This document shows, in pieces, positions 18,688 to 30,524 of a DNA stretch of 64,000 nt. The DNA is from MESE01 sp036675035 (lineage in GTDB: Bacteria; Pseudomonadota; Gammaproteobacteria; Burkholderiales; Burkholderiaceae_D). The translations under genes were made by a program, and so were the position numbers. The stretch lies in NCBI GenBank assembly GCA_036675035.1, contig JAKFFO010000155.1, positions 25,469 to 89,468 of the forward strand. Reading direction: 5' to 3'. Numbering within the stretch: position 1 is the stretch's first letter; each line of letters starts with the position of its first letter. The notes under the pieces were generated by a model. The model did no database searches, had not been told where the DNA came from, and saw nothing but the letters and a program-made list of their open reading frames with translations.

Positions 18688-19224
18688 ATGGAACAATTTC
18701 ACGGCACCACTATCTTGTCGGTACGACGCGGAAGCATTGTCGCACTCGGCGGAGACGGACAGGTTACGCTCGGCAATATCGTCATGAAGGGCACTGCACG
18801 CAAGGTGCGCAAGCTCTACCAGGATAAAGTGCTGGCGGGCTTTGCCGGCGGCACTGCGGATGCCTTTACATTACTCGAACGATTCGAAAGCAAGCTGGAG
18901 AAACACCAGGGTCACCTGATGCGCGCCTCCGTCGAGCTTGCCAAGGATTGGCGTACCGATCGCATGCTGCGCCGCCTGGAAGCGATGCTGCTGGTGGCGG
19001 ATCGCGATTCGACACTGGTCATCACCGGCAATGGCGATGTATTGGAACCGAACGATGGCATCGGTGCGATCGGCTCCGGCGGCGCATTTGCGCAATCAGC
19101 CGCAAAAGCCCTTTTTGAAAATACCGAATTGTCGCCATTCGACATCGTCAAAAAATCGCTGACGATTGCCGGCGAGCTATGCATCTATACCAATCTGTCG
19201 CATACGATTGAAACATTGGAATAG
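18688..19224 (+). CDS. hslV: ATP-dependent protease peptidase subunit HslV
   Basis: 178 residues. After removal of MEQFHG the new N-terminus is the catalytic threonine (T7 in HGTTIL). The family segments GGDGQVTLG and [17 protein letters not shown] are intact. It forms the proteolytic double ring of HslVU. hslU follows after 39 bases. A purine-rich site (CAGGGGCAAGC) precedes the ATG. Confidence 0.97.
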   Translation: MEQFHGTTILSVRRGSIVALGGDGQVTLGNIVMKGTARKVRKLYQDKVLAGFAGGTADAFTLLERFESKLEKHQGHLMRASVELAKDWRTDRMLRRLEAMLLVADRDSTLVITGNGDVLEPNDGIGAIGSGGAFAQSAAKALFENTELSPFDIVKKSLTIAGELCIYTNLSHTIETLE

Positions 19225-19263
19225 CGTGCCCTTTCTCATCGTAACGCTTAGCGAAAACCCATT

Positions 19264-20613
<1,350 letters not shown>

Positions 20614-20745
20614 TACTTGAGGCCGGATCTCGGACCAATCACCTCAACAGATTCACCGTATGCTCGCGAATCGATTCGGCCCTACGTCTCCACTCTAATG
20701 ACCGGATAACCCTTTGCTTCGGTTGTCCAGTACGGAATGGGATGA

Positions 20746-21600
20746 TTATCTCTGCTGTGCCGCAGCGGGCGCCCCAGGAGTCGACTGGGACTGAGGAACC
20801 GGTTGGGTGAGCGGTGCCGCTTGTCCCTGCACTGCGCTTTGAGCGGCAGGAACGGCAGGTACGGAGGGTGCTGGTACGGATGGCGGTGCCTGCGAGCCGG
20901 CAGGATTGTATCCAGGCGAAGAGCGGCCGACGCTTGCAGCCGGTGCGGCGCTCCGGTTCGTCGGCACACTCGTGTTGCCGGAATTGACTGTCTGTGCCGG
21001 AACATTGGGAACCGTGACAGTCGGTTGTGCGGGCGGAGTACCGGGATTAGCCGGGGCAGGCTGCGCCTGAGGAACGCCAGGATTCGGCACCGCAGCCTGC
21101 GGCGTTTGTGAAGGCGGGCTGACTACCACGCGCGGAGGTGCGGTCGGCGCGGTTCGCGCAGGAACCGGCGACCGGCTGGATACAGTCACGTTCCCGTCCG
21201 ATGGAGCCTCCTCCGGCAATTCCACCTTTTTGATTACGCCGCTGTCTGACAGCAGCACATATTGTTTATGGACTTCCTTGACGGTTACGCCAGGCGCCAC
21301 TTCCGCATTGACTCGGACCGCCTGTGCCGGCTTGCCGTCGGTCGCCAATATCGCCACGCTGTCGCCAGGCGTCCCTGAAACCACCACGCCCTTCAACTGA
21401 AAATTGCTGGCAACCGCGACCGTCGAACGTCCACCGAACAAGCCTGCCGCAGCATCAAGATTTGGCGCCGCCTGGGCCGATGGAGGCGGCGCCGCGACCG
21501 CTCGAAGCGGTGGTTTGAACAATTGCATCGCCCAGTACGCCACCGATGCGCACAAGACGATGAACAATATGAAGCTCGCAACAAGAGGCCATTGTTTCAT
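20746..21600 (-). CDS. gspC: type II secretion protein GspC-like (inner-membrane clamp)
   Basis: 284 residues. One membrane segment near the N-terminus (about 8-27), then an HR-type region (about 60-130: NFQLKGVVVSG, VLLSDSGVIKKVEL), which in GspC binds the secretin. The rest is a Pro/Ala/Gln/Ser-rich tail of about 150 residues with no PDZ or coiled-coil domain. It is the last gene of the cluster, separated from gspF by 277 bases with two palindromes, so it may be expressed differently from the rest. Confidence 0.8.
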   Translation of the reverse strand: MKQWPLVASFILFIVLCASVAYWAMQLFKPPLRAVAAPPPSAQAAPNLDAAAGLFGGRSTVAVASNFQLKGVVVSGTPGDSVAILATDGKPAQAVRVNAEVAPGVTVKEVHKQYVLLSDSGVIKKVELPEEAPSDGNVTVSSRSPVPARTAPTAPPRVVVSPPSQTPQAAVPNPGVPQAQPAPANPGTPPAQPTVTVPNVPAQTVNSGNTSVPTNRSAAPAASVGRSSPGYNPAGSQAPPSVPAPSVPAVPAAQSAVQGQAAPLTQPVPQSQSTPGAPAAAQQR

Positions 21601-21726
21601 TGCATTCCTTTTTCAATCCGGCACGATTGCGTTCTGATTTGATCATGCCCACTTCTCCGTCTCTCCCCCGGAGAACGATCGGGGCTTGCGCAGGAAATCC
21701 GGACGATTTGGTGCTGCAGGGATTTC

Positions 21727-21743
21727 ATGGGCACATTGCCCAT
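21727..21743. repeat. inverted repeat ATGGGCA-CAT-TGCCCAT
   Basis: Perfect 7-bp arms around a 3-base centre. It lies 12 bases from the 22-base palindrome at 21756. No T-run follows on either strand. Confidence 0.6.
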
Positions 21744-21755
21744 GCCTGCGCAACG

Positions 21756-21777
21756 GTATTGCCTTGCAAGGCAATAC
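21756..21777. repeat. perfect 22-base palindrome
   Basis: GTATTGCCTTG followed directly by CAAGGCAATAC, with no unpaired centre. This favours a dimeric protein-binding site over an RNA hairpin. Eleven bases of one arm (GTATTGCCTTG) recur at 17067-17077 upstream of the STAS gene. Confidence 0.6.
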
Positions 21778-21877
21778 TGCTTTCGTCCGCCCGACCAACG
21801 GCACAGACCGGGCAATCTGGGCGCGTCCTGCAAGGACAGGCGACTTCAAACATAAGCACACCAAAAACAATATCGAT

Positions 21878-23098
21878 TCAGCGTACCAATTGATTGATCT
21901 CGATGATCGGCATTAGCACGGCCAGCACGATCAGCAGCACCACAACACCCATTACCAGGATCAATACCGGCTCCAGCAAGCCGGCAATCGTCAATGCACG
22001 CCGCTCAAGATCCTGTTCCTGTGCATTGGCCGCGCGCTCTAGCATCGCCGGCAATTCTCCGGTAACTTCGCCGGCACGAATCATATGAATCAGCATCGGT
22101 GGAAAATGCTTGTGCGCAGACAATGCGCGCGCCAATCCGACACCCTCACGTACACTGGTGGTTGCATCCTCGACCTGCGCGCGCATTGCGACATTGGACA
22201 GCGTATCGCGGCTGGTTTGCAGCGCGCGCAATATAGGCACACCCGAGCCTGTAGTAATTGCCAGCGTACTGGCAAAGCGCGCGGTGTTCAGGCTGCGCTC
22301 GAACTTGCCGTACATCGGCGCGTTCAGCAACCACATGTGCCAGCGCATCTTGACTGCGGGGTCCTTCAATGCGGTACGCCAGGCAAAGATCAGCGCAACC
22401 ACGATCAGGAAAACGATCCAGCCGTAACTCCGGACGAAATCGGAAATGCCGAGCATGATGACCGTGAGCAGCGGCAGTTTCTGCTTGGTGTTGGCGAAAA
22501 CCGAAACAATCTGCGGCACCACATAGGTAAGCAGAAATATCACGATCGCAAATGCCACGACCGTCACGATCGCCGGATAGGTAAACGCCAGCTTGACCTT
22601 TTGCACCAATGCATTGCGCCGCTCGATATAGTCGGCGAGACGCGACAGCACGCGTGACAATTGTCCGATCTGCTCACCCGAGGCGACCAATGCGCGATAG
22701 ATGTCCGCGAAATCGCGCGGGTGCTGCGACAGTGCGTCCGACAACGAGGCGCCGCCCATGATTTCCGAGCGTATCGATGCGATCAGGTCGCGCACATAGG
22801 TGCGCTCGGCCTGCTCCAGCAATGCAGTAAACGCCTGTTCCAGCGGCAGGCTGGCTTCGAGCAGGCTGGCCAGTTGCCGGGTAAAGAGCGACAGCTCATT
22901 GGTCGACAAACGATCACCAAATGAGCGGCTTCTGGTCTGTCCCGCTTCGTCGAGTTGTGCGGCAATGGCATCGACCACGATCGGCACCAGGCCCTGATTG
23001 CGCAAATCGGAACGCGCGGCACGCGCGCTGTCGGCGTTGACGACGCCTTTTCTGGTGGAGCCGGCCGCATCGACGGCTTCATAACGGAATGCTGGCAA
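21878..23098 (-). CDS. gspF: type II secretion inner-membrane platform protein GspF
   Basis: 406 residues, the usual size. Begins PAFRYEAVDAAGSTRKG, a conserved GspF start. Two cytoplasmic helical repeats (FTRQLASLLEASLPLEQAF and FASTLAITTGSGVPILRAL) and three membrane segments (about 170-190, 220-240, 375-400) are visible. The start codon is TTG at 23098, supported by CGAGG eight bases upstream; no ATG fits better. It works with GspE, GspL and GspM to assemble the pseudopilus. Confidence 0.93.
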   Translation of the reverse strand: MPAFRYEAVDAAGSTRKGVVNADSARAARSDLRNQGLVPIVVDAIAAQLDEAGQTRSRSFGDRLSTNELSLFTRQLASLLEASLPLEQAFTALLEQAERTYVRDLIASIRSEIMGGASLSDALSQHPRDFADIYRALVASGEQIGQLSRVLSRLADYIERRNALVQKVKLAFTYPAIVTVVAFAIVIFLLTYVVPQIVSVFANTKQKLPLLTVIMLGISDFVRSYGWIVFLIVVALIFAWRTALKDPAVKMRWHMWLLNAPMYGKFERSLNTARFASTLAITTGSGVPILRALQTSRDTLSNVAMRAQVEDATTSVREGVGLARALSAHKHFPPMLIHMIRAGEVTGELPAMLERAANAQEQDLERRALTIAGLLEPVLILVMGVVVLLIVLAVLMPIIEINQLVR

Positions 23099-23190
23099 GA
23101 CGTGACCTCGAAATCAATTCAGCCATGCAGCCTGTTTGCTGCATGAAAGTGTGTGCGAGTTTGCAGAAAAACGTTCTGGTCCTTGACCTT

Positions 23191-24630
23191 TTAATCCTTG
23201 GTGACGCGTAATAACTCGGCCTGCGTCGTGGTGCCGTTTGCCAGCCAGCGCTCGCCATCCTCGCGCATCGTGCGCATCCCGTCGCGCTGTGCGGCGGCGC
23301 GGATCTCCGCTTCGGACGCCTGGTTATGGATTTGCGCACGGATTTCCTCGGTCGTCAGCAACAGTTCATAGACACCGACTCGTCCCTGATAACCCGTGTG
23401 GCCGCATTTGTCGCAACCGGCTGCATGCCAGTGCTGGCCATCAAACTGCTTGCATTCAGGGCAGAGTTTGCGCACAAGTCGCTGCGCGACCACGCCCAGC
23501 AATGACGATGACAGCAGGAACGGTTCAATGCCCATGTCCAGCAATCGTGTTACCGCCGCGGCCGAATCGTTGGTGTGCAGCGTCGCTAATACCAGGTGCC
23601 CGGTCAACGACGCCTGCACTGCAATCTGCGCGGTCTCCAGATCGCGAATCTCGCCGATCATGATCACGTCCGGATCCTGCCGCAGGATCGCGCGCAATGC
23701 CTTGGCGAACGTCATGTCGATGCGCTGGTTCACCTGGGTCTGTCCGACGCCGGCCAATTCATACTCGATCGGATCTTCGACGGTCAAAATATTGGTGGTG
23801 GTTGCATTCAGCCGCGACAGCGCCGCATACAGCGTCGTGGTCTTGCCGGAGCCGGTCGGCCCGGTCACAAGCACGATGCCGTGCGGCTGTGCAATCAGTT
23901 GATCGAACTGCCCCAGCGCGCCTTCATCCATGCCGAGATGCTGCAAATCGAGCCGGCCCGCTTCCTTGTCGAGCAGACGCAGCACCGCGCGCTCGCCATG
24001 TCCGGTCGGCAGCGTCGATACCCGTACGTCGACCGGTTTTCCGCCGACGCGCAATGTGATGCGTCCGTCCTGCGGCAGACGCTTTTCGGCGATATCGAGT
24101 TGCGACATGATCTTGATGCGGGAAATCAGCGATGCGTGGATCGCCTTCTTTGGGCGGACGATGTCGCGCAAGGTACCGTCGATGCGGAAGCGCACCACCG
24201 ACACCTGTTCGAAAGGTTCGATATGGATGTCGGAGGCGCCTTCACGCAATGCCTGCGTCAGCAGCGCGTTGATCATCCGGATCACAGGCGCATCGTCGGC
24301 CGATTCCAGCAGGTCTTCGACCGCCGGCATGTCGCGCATCAGTTTCGCCAGATCCAGATCGGATTCGTATTCATCGATGACCTGCGCCGCATCGCCGCCG
24401 GAACCGGCGTATGCCTGCGCAATTGCGGACTCCAGCGCTTCGCGCGACATCGCCTTGAGCTTGACGCGACCGAAGCGCCGGCTCACTTCGGCGATTGCCG
24501 ATGGCGTCGTTGCGTCGGACACCCATATTTCTACCGGGCCGCCTTCGGCTGTGCCGTTTCGATGAGCCAATACGGCGAAATCGCGTGCAAATGCAAACGG
24601 TAAGAGACGGGCTTCCATGACGGTAGTCAT
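23191..24630 (-). CDS. gspE: type II secretion ATPase GspE
   Basis: 479 residues. Walker A GPTGSGKT (257-264), the Asp and His boxes of secretion ATPases and a zinc-binding CPEC...CDKC pair in the C-terminal part. It hydrolyses ATP in the cytoplasm to drive pseudopilus assembly. It starts 9 bases after gspD. Confidence 0.95.
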   Translation of the reverse strand: MTTVMEARLLPFAFARDFAVLAHRNGTAEGGPVEIWVSDATTPSAIAEVSRRFGRVKLKAMSREALESAIAQAYAGSGGDAAQVIDEYESDLDLAKLMRDMPAVEDLLESADDAPVIRMINALLTQALREGASDIHIEPFEQVSVVRFRIDGTLRDIVRPKKAIHASLISRIKIMSQLDIAEKRLPQDGRITLRVGGKPVDVRVSTLPTGHGERAVLRLLDKEAGRLDLQHLGMDEGALGQFDQLIAQPHGIVLVTGPTGSGKTTTLYAALSRLNATTTNILTVEDPIEYELAGVGQTQVNQRIDMTFAKALRAILRQDPDVIMIGEIRDLETAQIAVQASLTGHLVLATLHTNDSAAAVTRLLDMGIEPFLLSSSLLGVVAQRLVRKLCPECKQFDGQHWHAAGCDKCGHTGYQGRVGVYELLLTTEEIRAQIHNQASEAEIRAAAQRDGMRTMREDGERWLANGTTTQAELLRVTKD

Positions 24631-24639
24631 TGCTGATCT

Positions 24640-26886
24640 TTAATTTCTATTTCCAGGATGTTCCCACGGGAGCAGGGGCATGGGAGCCTGCTGCACCGGA
24701 GCGCTTGGCGCCGGGGCCGGTTGCAGAGGAATCTGCGAGGGAACTGGTTGAGGCGTATTGCCTGGAGAATTCGACTGACTGTTATACAAAGGACCGCCGA
24801 CGATGCGGCCATTCTGCAATTCCGGCAGAACCGGGGCGCCGGTATTTCTCAACACGATAGTCGGTTCCGGTTGTGCGTCAAGTTGCGCGCCGCGAATATA
24901 GCGATAACGGTCATTGGTGAGATTCACGCTCTGTTCATTGTTGCGAACCACGATCGGCCGCAAAAATACCATCAGGTTGGTTTTCACGCGACTGCGCTGT
25001 TGATACTTGAACAGATTGCCGACGACCGGGATATCGCCCAGGCCGGGCACTTTCTCGACGCCGTCCTGCCAATTGTCTTCGATCAATCCGCCCAATACGA
25101 TGATCTGACCGTCATCGACCAAAACATTGGTATCGATCGAGCGTTTGGTAGTGATGAGTCCGGAAGTAGTATTTTCCTGAATGTTCGACGTTTCCTGATA
25201 GATCGCCATTTTGACCGTGCCGCCTTCGGAAATCTGGGGACGGACCCGCAGCGACAAACCGATATCCTTGCGTTCAATGGTCTGGAACGGATTGACGCCT
25301 GCCGCTCCGCCGGATGCCGCGGTCGTGAACTGGCCCGTCACGAACGGCACGTTCTGCCCCACGATGATTCTGGCTTCTTCGTTATCCAGCGTAATCAGAT
25401 TGGGCATCGACAGGATGTTGGCATTGTCATCCGACTCAAGCGCACGCGCGATTGCACCCAGCGTCAGCTCTCCACCGATTTGGCGGAAGATGCCGAGGTT
25501 CAGTCCATTACCTGGCGCGCCTGCGGGCGGGGCACCGGCTACCGTGTTTGCGATTGCCTGGTTAATCAGATTATTTCCTCCGGAATTGAATCCGGTGATC
25601 GAGCCGATCCGATATTTGCTACCGGAATCGCCAGACAATCCGGCCCATTGGATACCGAACTCGGCCGCCTTATCGGAAGTAACTTCCACGATCAGCGATT
25701 CGATATACACTTGCGCGCGGCGCGCATCAAGCTGGTCGATCACGACGCGCAGATTGCGATAAACCGCTTCGCTCGCAGTAATGATCAGCGTATTGGTAGT
25801 CGGATCAGCCTGGATGAAGCCGCCCGGTCCGCCGGTCGGCAGCGGACCTTGCGCCGGCGCCGGTGAAGATGGCGGCATTTGCGAGCCCATGCCTCCATTT
25901 GAAACCTGTTGCGCCTGGGGCGCAGGCGTCGAAGCCTGCGGTTGCGTCCCGCTTGCCGTAGCATCGGAAGCGACGACTGCGCGCAGTATCTGCGCCAGCT
26001 TGGTGGCTTCTGCATTCTTCAGGTAAACCACGTGCACATTGCCTGGGTGTGCGGTCGGTTGATCCAGCTTGGCAATCAGCGATTTGGCAAGATTGGCGCG
26101 CGCCGCGGATGGCGCACGGATGATGACCGAGTTGGTACGCGAATCAGCAAGTACACTGGTGCTTCCGGCGCCTCCTGGCGCACCGGGCGCACCGCCGCCG
26201 GCTTCCAGCAAACGATTGACCATGTTTGCAATATCGGACGCCACCGCATGTTGGATCGGTATCACATCCAGATCGCTGGCTGCCGGTCCATCCAGCGCGG
26301 AAATAATCCTGCCGAGACGACGCAGATTGTCGGCATAATCGGTAATCACCAGCGTGTTGTTGCCGGGATTGGCGTTGATCGTATTGTTGGGCGAAATCAG
26401 CGGCCGCAAAACCGGCACCAGATTGCCGGCGGACTCGTAGTTCAGCTGAAAAATCTGCGTCGCTATCTGATCGCCCTTGATTTTTCCCGATTGAATCGGT
26501 CCCGCCTGCAGCTTAGCATCGGCTTCCGGCACGACCTTGGTAAAGCCGTCACCGGCGACGACCGCATATCCCTGCAATCGCAATGCCGACGTCAGTAGTT
26601 GAAAAGCCTGCGCTTTGGTAACCGGCTTTTCGGATACCAGGTTAATCGTACCTTTGACGCGCGGATCGATGATGAAGGTCGTATTGGTGTAATGGCCGAT
26701 TGCCTTGATCACCGATTCGATATCCGCGCCAACGAAATTCAGTGTCGCCTGGTTGGTCGAAGGATCCTGTGCATGCACGGGCTGTATTGCACTGATTGCG
26801 CACAGCAGGGCCATCGCTGCGCCGACATGCCGCCAGGTGGTTTGTTTTTGTGGATGCGGTGCTGCGAATAGATTGTTTGTTTTCAT
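24640..26886 (-). CDS. gspD: type II secretion outer-membrane secretin GspD
   Basis: 748 residues. A signal peptide ends near VHAQ (about residue 40). N0-N3 ring domains follow (TTFIIDPRVKGTINLVS; TLVITDYADNLRRL), with a Gly/Pro/Gln-rich insert in N3 (about 310-360). The secretin core has the VPLLGDIPxLG-like motif KVPGLGDIPVVGNLFKY. The C-terminus after about 690 is Pro/Gln-rich. It forms the exit channel. The ATG overlaps the gspN stop by 3 bases. No pilotin gene is seen nearby. Confidence 0.95.
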   Translation of the reverse strand: MKTNNLFAAPHPQKQTTWRHVGAAMALLCAISAIQPVHAQDPSTNQATLNFVGADIESVIKAIGHYTNTTFIIDPRVKGTINLVSEKPVTKAQAFQLLTSALRLQGYAVVAGDGFTKVVPEADAKLQAGPIQSGKIKGDQIATQIFQLNYESAGNLVPVLRPLISPNNTINANPGNNTLVITDYADNLRRLGRIISALDGPAASDLDVIPIQHAVASDIANMVNRLLEAGGGAPGAPGGAGSTSVLADSRTNSVIIRAPSAARANLAKSLIAKLDQPTAHPGNVHVVYLKNAEATKLAQILRAVVASDATASGTQPQASTPAPQAQQVSNGGMGSQMPPSSPAPAQGPLPTGGPGGFIQADPTTNTLIITASEAVYRNLRVVIDQLDARRAQVYIESLIVEVTSDKAAEFGIQWAGLSGDSGSKYRIGSITGFNSGGNNLINQAIANTVAGAPPAGAPGNGLNLGIFRQIGGELTLGAIARALESDDNANILSMPNLITLDNEEARIIVGQNVPFVTGQFTTAASGGAAGVNPFQTIERKDIGLSLRVRPQISEGGTVKMAIYQETSNIQENTTSGLITTKRSIDTNVLVDDGQIIVLGGLIEDNWQDGVEKVPGLGDIPVVGNLFKYQQRSRVKTNLMVFLRPIVVRNNEQSVNLTNDRYRYIRGAQLDAQPEPTIVLRNTGAPVLPELQNGRIVGGPLYNSQSNSPGNTPQPVPSQIPLQPAPAPSAPVQQAPMPLLPWEHPGNRN

Positions 26887-27656
26887 TTGAGTTCTAGTGC
26901 AAAGACGTCCTTGCCGCCAACCCTGCGGCGTTGTCCCAGCAAATTGAGTAAATTTGCCAGCCTCTCTTCTTGCCCTGCTTCGGCTTCCGCCTGTCCCGAA
27001 AATTGCAAACGTCCATCTGTAAGCGTTCCGGAACCATTCAATAACATCGGCCCTTCGATCGTTGTCAGCGTCAACTGCGCCTGTCGGCCGCGCCAGTCAA
27101 ACGCCAGGTTATACGCACCCAGCGGCTTGATCGGCGACAGGCGCGACGCGATATCGGTCATTTCCAGATTCATCTGGCCGACGATCTCGATCGTGCCGCC
27201 ACGCCGCGTCAGCTGCAACGGCCCCCACGACAAACGCATCTGACCGGATGGCTGTATGGTATTCAATGGCGCTCCAAGGCTGGCCAGCCGTTCCGCCGGC
27301 AACAGGATTGCACCCGGGCTTACCTGCCATTGATACCAGCTGCCGGTAATAGAAACCGGTTGCGACAACGCCGCCGGATTCTCCAGCTGCGCGTTAACCC
27401 GCCCCAGCAAGACAGTGGGCGACAACTGCCACGAAAAACGCCCGGGCAACAGCGGCGTCACAGGCGCCTGACCGCTTGGTGCGCCGCCGATAAAAGCCGA
27501 TCCGTTCCATAATGTGCCTTGCGCGTCTCCCAGCGTCAAGCGCCCCATGGTTTGCTTTTCGAGCAGCACGGCCATCCAGGTTGCCGGCAAAAACATCAGC
27601 GCCGTGATGGCAACACTGATTATTCCGGCCAGCAACCATATCACGCTACGCTTCAC
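26883..27656 (-). CDS. gspN: type II secretion protein GspN
   Basis: 257 residues. One N-terminal membrane anchor (about 6-30), then a periplasmic beta-rich region with the family segments LTLGDAQGTLWNGSA and LTLTTIEGPMLLNGSGTL. The exact role of GspN is not settled and it is absent from many systems. It is overlapped at the stop by the gspD start and follows gspM after 95 bases. Confidence 0.85.
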   Translation of the reverse strand: MKRSVIWLLAGIISVAITALMFLPATWMAVLLEKQTMGRLTLGDAQGTLWNGSAFIGGAPSGQAPVTPLLPGRFSWQLSPTVLLGRVNAQLENPAALSQPVSITGSWYQWQVSPGAILLPAERLASLGAPLNTIQPSGQMRLSWGPLQLTRRGGTIEIVGQMNLEMTDIASRLSPIKPLGAYNLAFDWRGRQAQLTLTTIEGPMLLNGSGTLTDGRLQFSGQAEAEAGQEERLANLLNLLGQRRRVGGKDVFALELK

Positions 27657-27751
27657 TTGCTTTCCTTTTTTCCGGCATCACGGTCAAGAGAAAACGCCGC
27701 AGCATTCCATGTCCATGCCGTCGAACCGATAAACGCGTTACTGCAAGAATC

Positions 27752-28264
27752 TTATTCACTCCTTTGCTGCCGCAACGTCAGCGTCGCATTCACAATACCG
27801 GGCTCTGCCTGTGCAACCACGTTGGCTTCGATGACGGAAAGCAGCGCGGTCCGCTGCATTTCTGCCAGCCAATCAATAACTCCGGCGAACTGTACCGAAT
27901 TCAATTGCACTCGTGCAATCTCGCCAGTCACTGCCACATTTTGCGGCTTTAATCCCTTGTCCATCAATCCCGCCTCCAAGCTCTCTTTGGACAGCGGTGC
28001 GACCGGCGGCCCCGCTTTGGCCGACAGTCCGCTTGCTTCTTTGGACATCGCCTGCAGTTCCGCAACCTGCTGCCGCATCACCGGCAGGTTCTTTTGTGTC
28101 CGTTCGCGCCCCGACAGCGCCGGATCAATCAGCAAAAGATAAATCAAACCCAGCACTATCACCGCCGCCGCTATGGCCAGCAGCGTGCGTTCACGCGCGT
28201 TTCGTGCGCTCCAGAATGCCGACAGCGGCTGCATCACTTCATTCAGTCTGCTGGCCAGATTCAT
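27752..28264 (-). CDS. gspM: type II secretion protein GspM
   Basis: 170 residues from ATG 28264, which overlaps the gspL stop (ATGA); an upstream ATG at 28285 would overlap more. A short cytoplasmic N-terminus, one membrane segment (about 35-52, AIAAAVIVLGLIYLLLI), then a periplasmic helix and ferredoxin-like domain. It partners GspL in the inner-membrane platform. Confidence 0.88.
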   Translation of the reverse strand: MNLASRLNEVMQPLSAFWSARNARERTLLAIAAAVIVLGLIYLLLIDPALSGRERTQKNLPVMRQQVAELQAMSKEASGLSAKAGPPVAPLSKESLEAGLMDKGLKPQNVAVTGEIARVQLNSVQFAGVIDWLAEMQRTALLSVIEANVVAQAEPGIVNATLTLRQQRSE

Positions 28265-29529
28265 TTTCCGCTCCGAATTTGCCACACTACCGCTCCCGCC
28301 TGCGCGGGCGCCGCGGCGAGCGACAGTCCGCGCTCCGCGAGCGCCCTTGTTACGCGTTCGGTTGGCACTTCCACCCCGGGCTTAAGCCGCACGAACAAGG
28401 TGCGGTCACGATATTCGAGTGCGGCGATGCCGGATGACGTATTGCGGCCTTGCACACTGTTCCAGACTTCCCCGAACGCCGCCGCCAATGCGGTAAAGTC
28501 ATCCGGTGCCGCTTGGCCCGAGTCGCGCTTTGCGGCGGCAATTTTCTGGCGCATTTGTGCAACCGGATCGACGATGACGGTTTCCTTTGGAAACGCCGAT
28601 TTATAGATGCGAGTCATCGAATTGCGCAATGCATCGGCTTCGCTCTTCAATCGCCACCAATCGATGTTCAGAGCGACGACATTGATCAACAGTACCGCAG
28701 CTGCCAATGCCAACGGCGCACGCCACGGGCGCCAGTTCAACGCAGGACCAGCCGCAGTGCGCAGACCCGACATCAGGTCGAGCGGCAGGCTGTTCGCACC
28801 CGCGATCCAGCGCGACCAGCTATCGGCGAACACGCTGATGCGCTGCTCCGCTGCGCCGATGCCGTCGGCGGCATCCTGAAAGTCTCGCACCTGCGCTTGC
28901 GCAACGTACACCGTGATCGGGCCTTGCGGCACCACGGCGCTCAATGTCTCCATGACTTCGCGAGCGGCGGTTTCCGGCTGCTCGGGCATGATCGGCAAAC
29001 CGATTCCGTCATGCTCCGACAAGCGCAACGTCACGGCGATGTCGCTCTCTTCCCCGTTAATGGCGGCCGAGACGCCGCCGGCCTGATATGGAAGGCACAA
29101 CTGGCTTGGCAGCGCAGCGATATTGCGCGCACCGAAGCCGATGAATGCCTGGGTAATGGTCTCAAGCCACGCCCGCTGCACCACTGCAATCGTGCGCAAT
29201 CCGTCCGACGTGCCGCCTGCGACAATCACGCATTCAGCCGGATCGGTAATCAACTGATCTTCAACCAAATTGGGCAACGCGGCCTTGAGTCTAGCGGCCG
29301 ACATCGGTGGCACCTTGATGCGCAACAAACTCACGTCGCTGGCCGCAAGCAGCAGCACCGTGCGCTGATTTTTTCCCATCAGCGCGGACAGCTCCGACAA
29401 TGGCGCGATCCCTTCGCGCTCGATCGCGTCGCCTTGCGATACCAGCGCGAATGGACAAGGCAATGCGGTCCAGTGCGAAGCACTGTCAGCGGCGGCTTTC
29501 GAAGGTAAGCGGATATACAGTATGCTCAA
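28261..29529 (-). CDS. gspL: type II secretion protein GspL
   Basis: 422 residues. A large cytoplasmic actin-like domain (1-255) that binds GspE, a single membrane helix (about 270-290, APLALAAAVLLINVVALNI) and a periplasmic ferredoxin-like domain. It links the ATPase to the membrane platform and is coupled to gspM by overlap. Confidence 0.9.
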   Translation of the reverse strand: MSILYIRLPSKAAADSASHWTALPCPFALVSQGDAIEREGIAPLSELSALMGKNQRTVLLLAASDVSLLRIKVPPMSAARLKAALPNLVEDQLITDPAECVIVAGGTSDGLRTIAVVQRAWLETITQAFIGFGARNIAALPSQLCLPYQAGGVSAAINGEESDIAVTLRLSEHDGIGLPIMPEQPETAAREVMETLSAVVPQGPITVYVAQAQVRDFQDAADGIGAAEQRISVFADSWSRWIAGANSLPLDLMSGLRTAAGPALNWRPWRAPLALAAAVLLINVVALNIDWWRLKSEADALRNSMTRIYKSAFPKETVIVDPVAQMRQKIAAAKRDSGQAAPDDFTALAAAFGEVWNSVQGRNTSSGIAALEYRDRTLFVRLKPGVEVPTERVTRALAERGLSLAAAPAQAGAVVWQIRSGK

Positions 29530-29546
29530 GATGTCTCTTATTCTTT

Positions 29547-30524
29547 CTAATTTTCTCGAATCCAGATCAGCGAGGTCCGTGGACCATTGCGCTCGATCAG
29601 CGCTTGCACTTCCAGTCCGGCGCGATTCATGCGCACACTGCCGTTGACCAGGAAAAACCGGGTCTTGACGTCTACTTTTCCCTCTGCATCGCCGAGCGAT
29701 TTTCCTTGCAGCCGATTCCGGAAATCACCAAGGTTGAGAAAGCTGGCGGTTTTCCTGCTCGCAACCAGTACCGCGGCGTCGGACAGCGAGAGTGTATCAA
29801 TTCTAGCGACCAAAACTTCGGGTGATGCTGTATTGACGTTCACCGGCGTCAGGCCGCTGGTCGGCAGGAAAATAACCAATTCCTTCAGTTTCTCGACCGC
29901 TTCGGGCGTAAACCCCGGCACCGCCAGCAAGTCGTCGATATGCTCAAGACCAATCTGCCTTGAATTGCTGCTGCCCGATTCATTGCCCTCTGCGCTGACC
30001 TGGCTCCTTACCATGGTATTGGCGACCGCTTCGGCCAGCACGGTATCGAGCTGCACGGCCGATAACAATCGCGCAAACGCCGCCACTTCGGCACGGTTGA
30101 ATTCGCCTTTCGCACACAGATTGGTATTCGCCTCCCAACACAGATTGTTCAGATTGTAACGTGATTGCGCATCGATAATGCTGCCCGATACAGCGGCATC
30201 CGATGCATCCGTATCCGCACGTTCGTTCTCGACATATTGATCCAGCCGCGTTTCGGCCAAAGGCACTGCCCACGGTTCATCGAGATTGTCGGTAGTCGAA
30301 TTCATCACATCGGCGCGCAGGATCAGCCTTGCCCAATCCAGCGCCCCGCGCAATATCCACTGTTTTTGCAGCTGCAAGCGCTGATTTTCGATGGAACGTA
30401 CCTGCACCTGCTGCTGCCAGAACAGACTCGCGACAATCGTAATCGCCAGCGTGGTCAGCAATAGCGCGGTAATTACCGCAACACCGCGCTGGCGTGCCGG
30501 CAAAGCAAAGCGTCCGATGGTCAC
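29547..30524 (-). CDS. gspK: type II secretion minor pseudopilin GspK
   Basis: 325 residues. Prepilin-type leader ending RQRG, then VAVITALLLTTLAI; the usual Glu at mature position 5 is absent, as is normal for GspK. The large alpha-helical insert typical of GspK is present, with a helix-hairpin-helix-like segment (FTPEAVEKLKEL). It caps the pseudopilus tip with GspI and GspJ. The start overlaps the gspJ stop by 4 bases. Confidence 0.92.
   Translation of the reverse strand: MTIGRFALPARQRGVAVITALLLTTLAITIVASLFWQQQVQVRSIENQRLQLQKQWILRGALDWARLILRADVMNSTTDNLDEPWAVPLAETRLDQYVENERADTDASDAAVSGSIIDAQSRYNLNNLCWEANTNLCAKGEFNRAEVAAFARLLSAVQLDTVLAEAVANTMVRSQVSAEGNESGSSNSRQIGLEHIDDLLAVPGFTPEAVEKLKELVIFLPTSGLTPVNVNTASPEVLVARIDTLSLSDAAVLVASRKTASFLNLGDFRNRLQGKSLGDAEGKVDVKTRFFLVNGSVRMNRAGLEVQALIERNGPRTSLIWIREN

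Larger units (their letters stand above)
21601..21877. other. gspF-gspC intergenic region with two palindromes
   Basis: 277 bases without a gene, the largest gap inside the secretion cluster. It carries two inverted repeats (21727-21743 and 21756-21777) and a GC-rich remainder. Confidence 0.7.
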
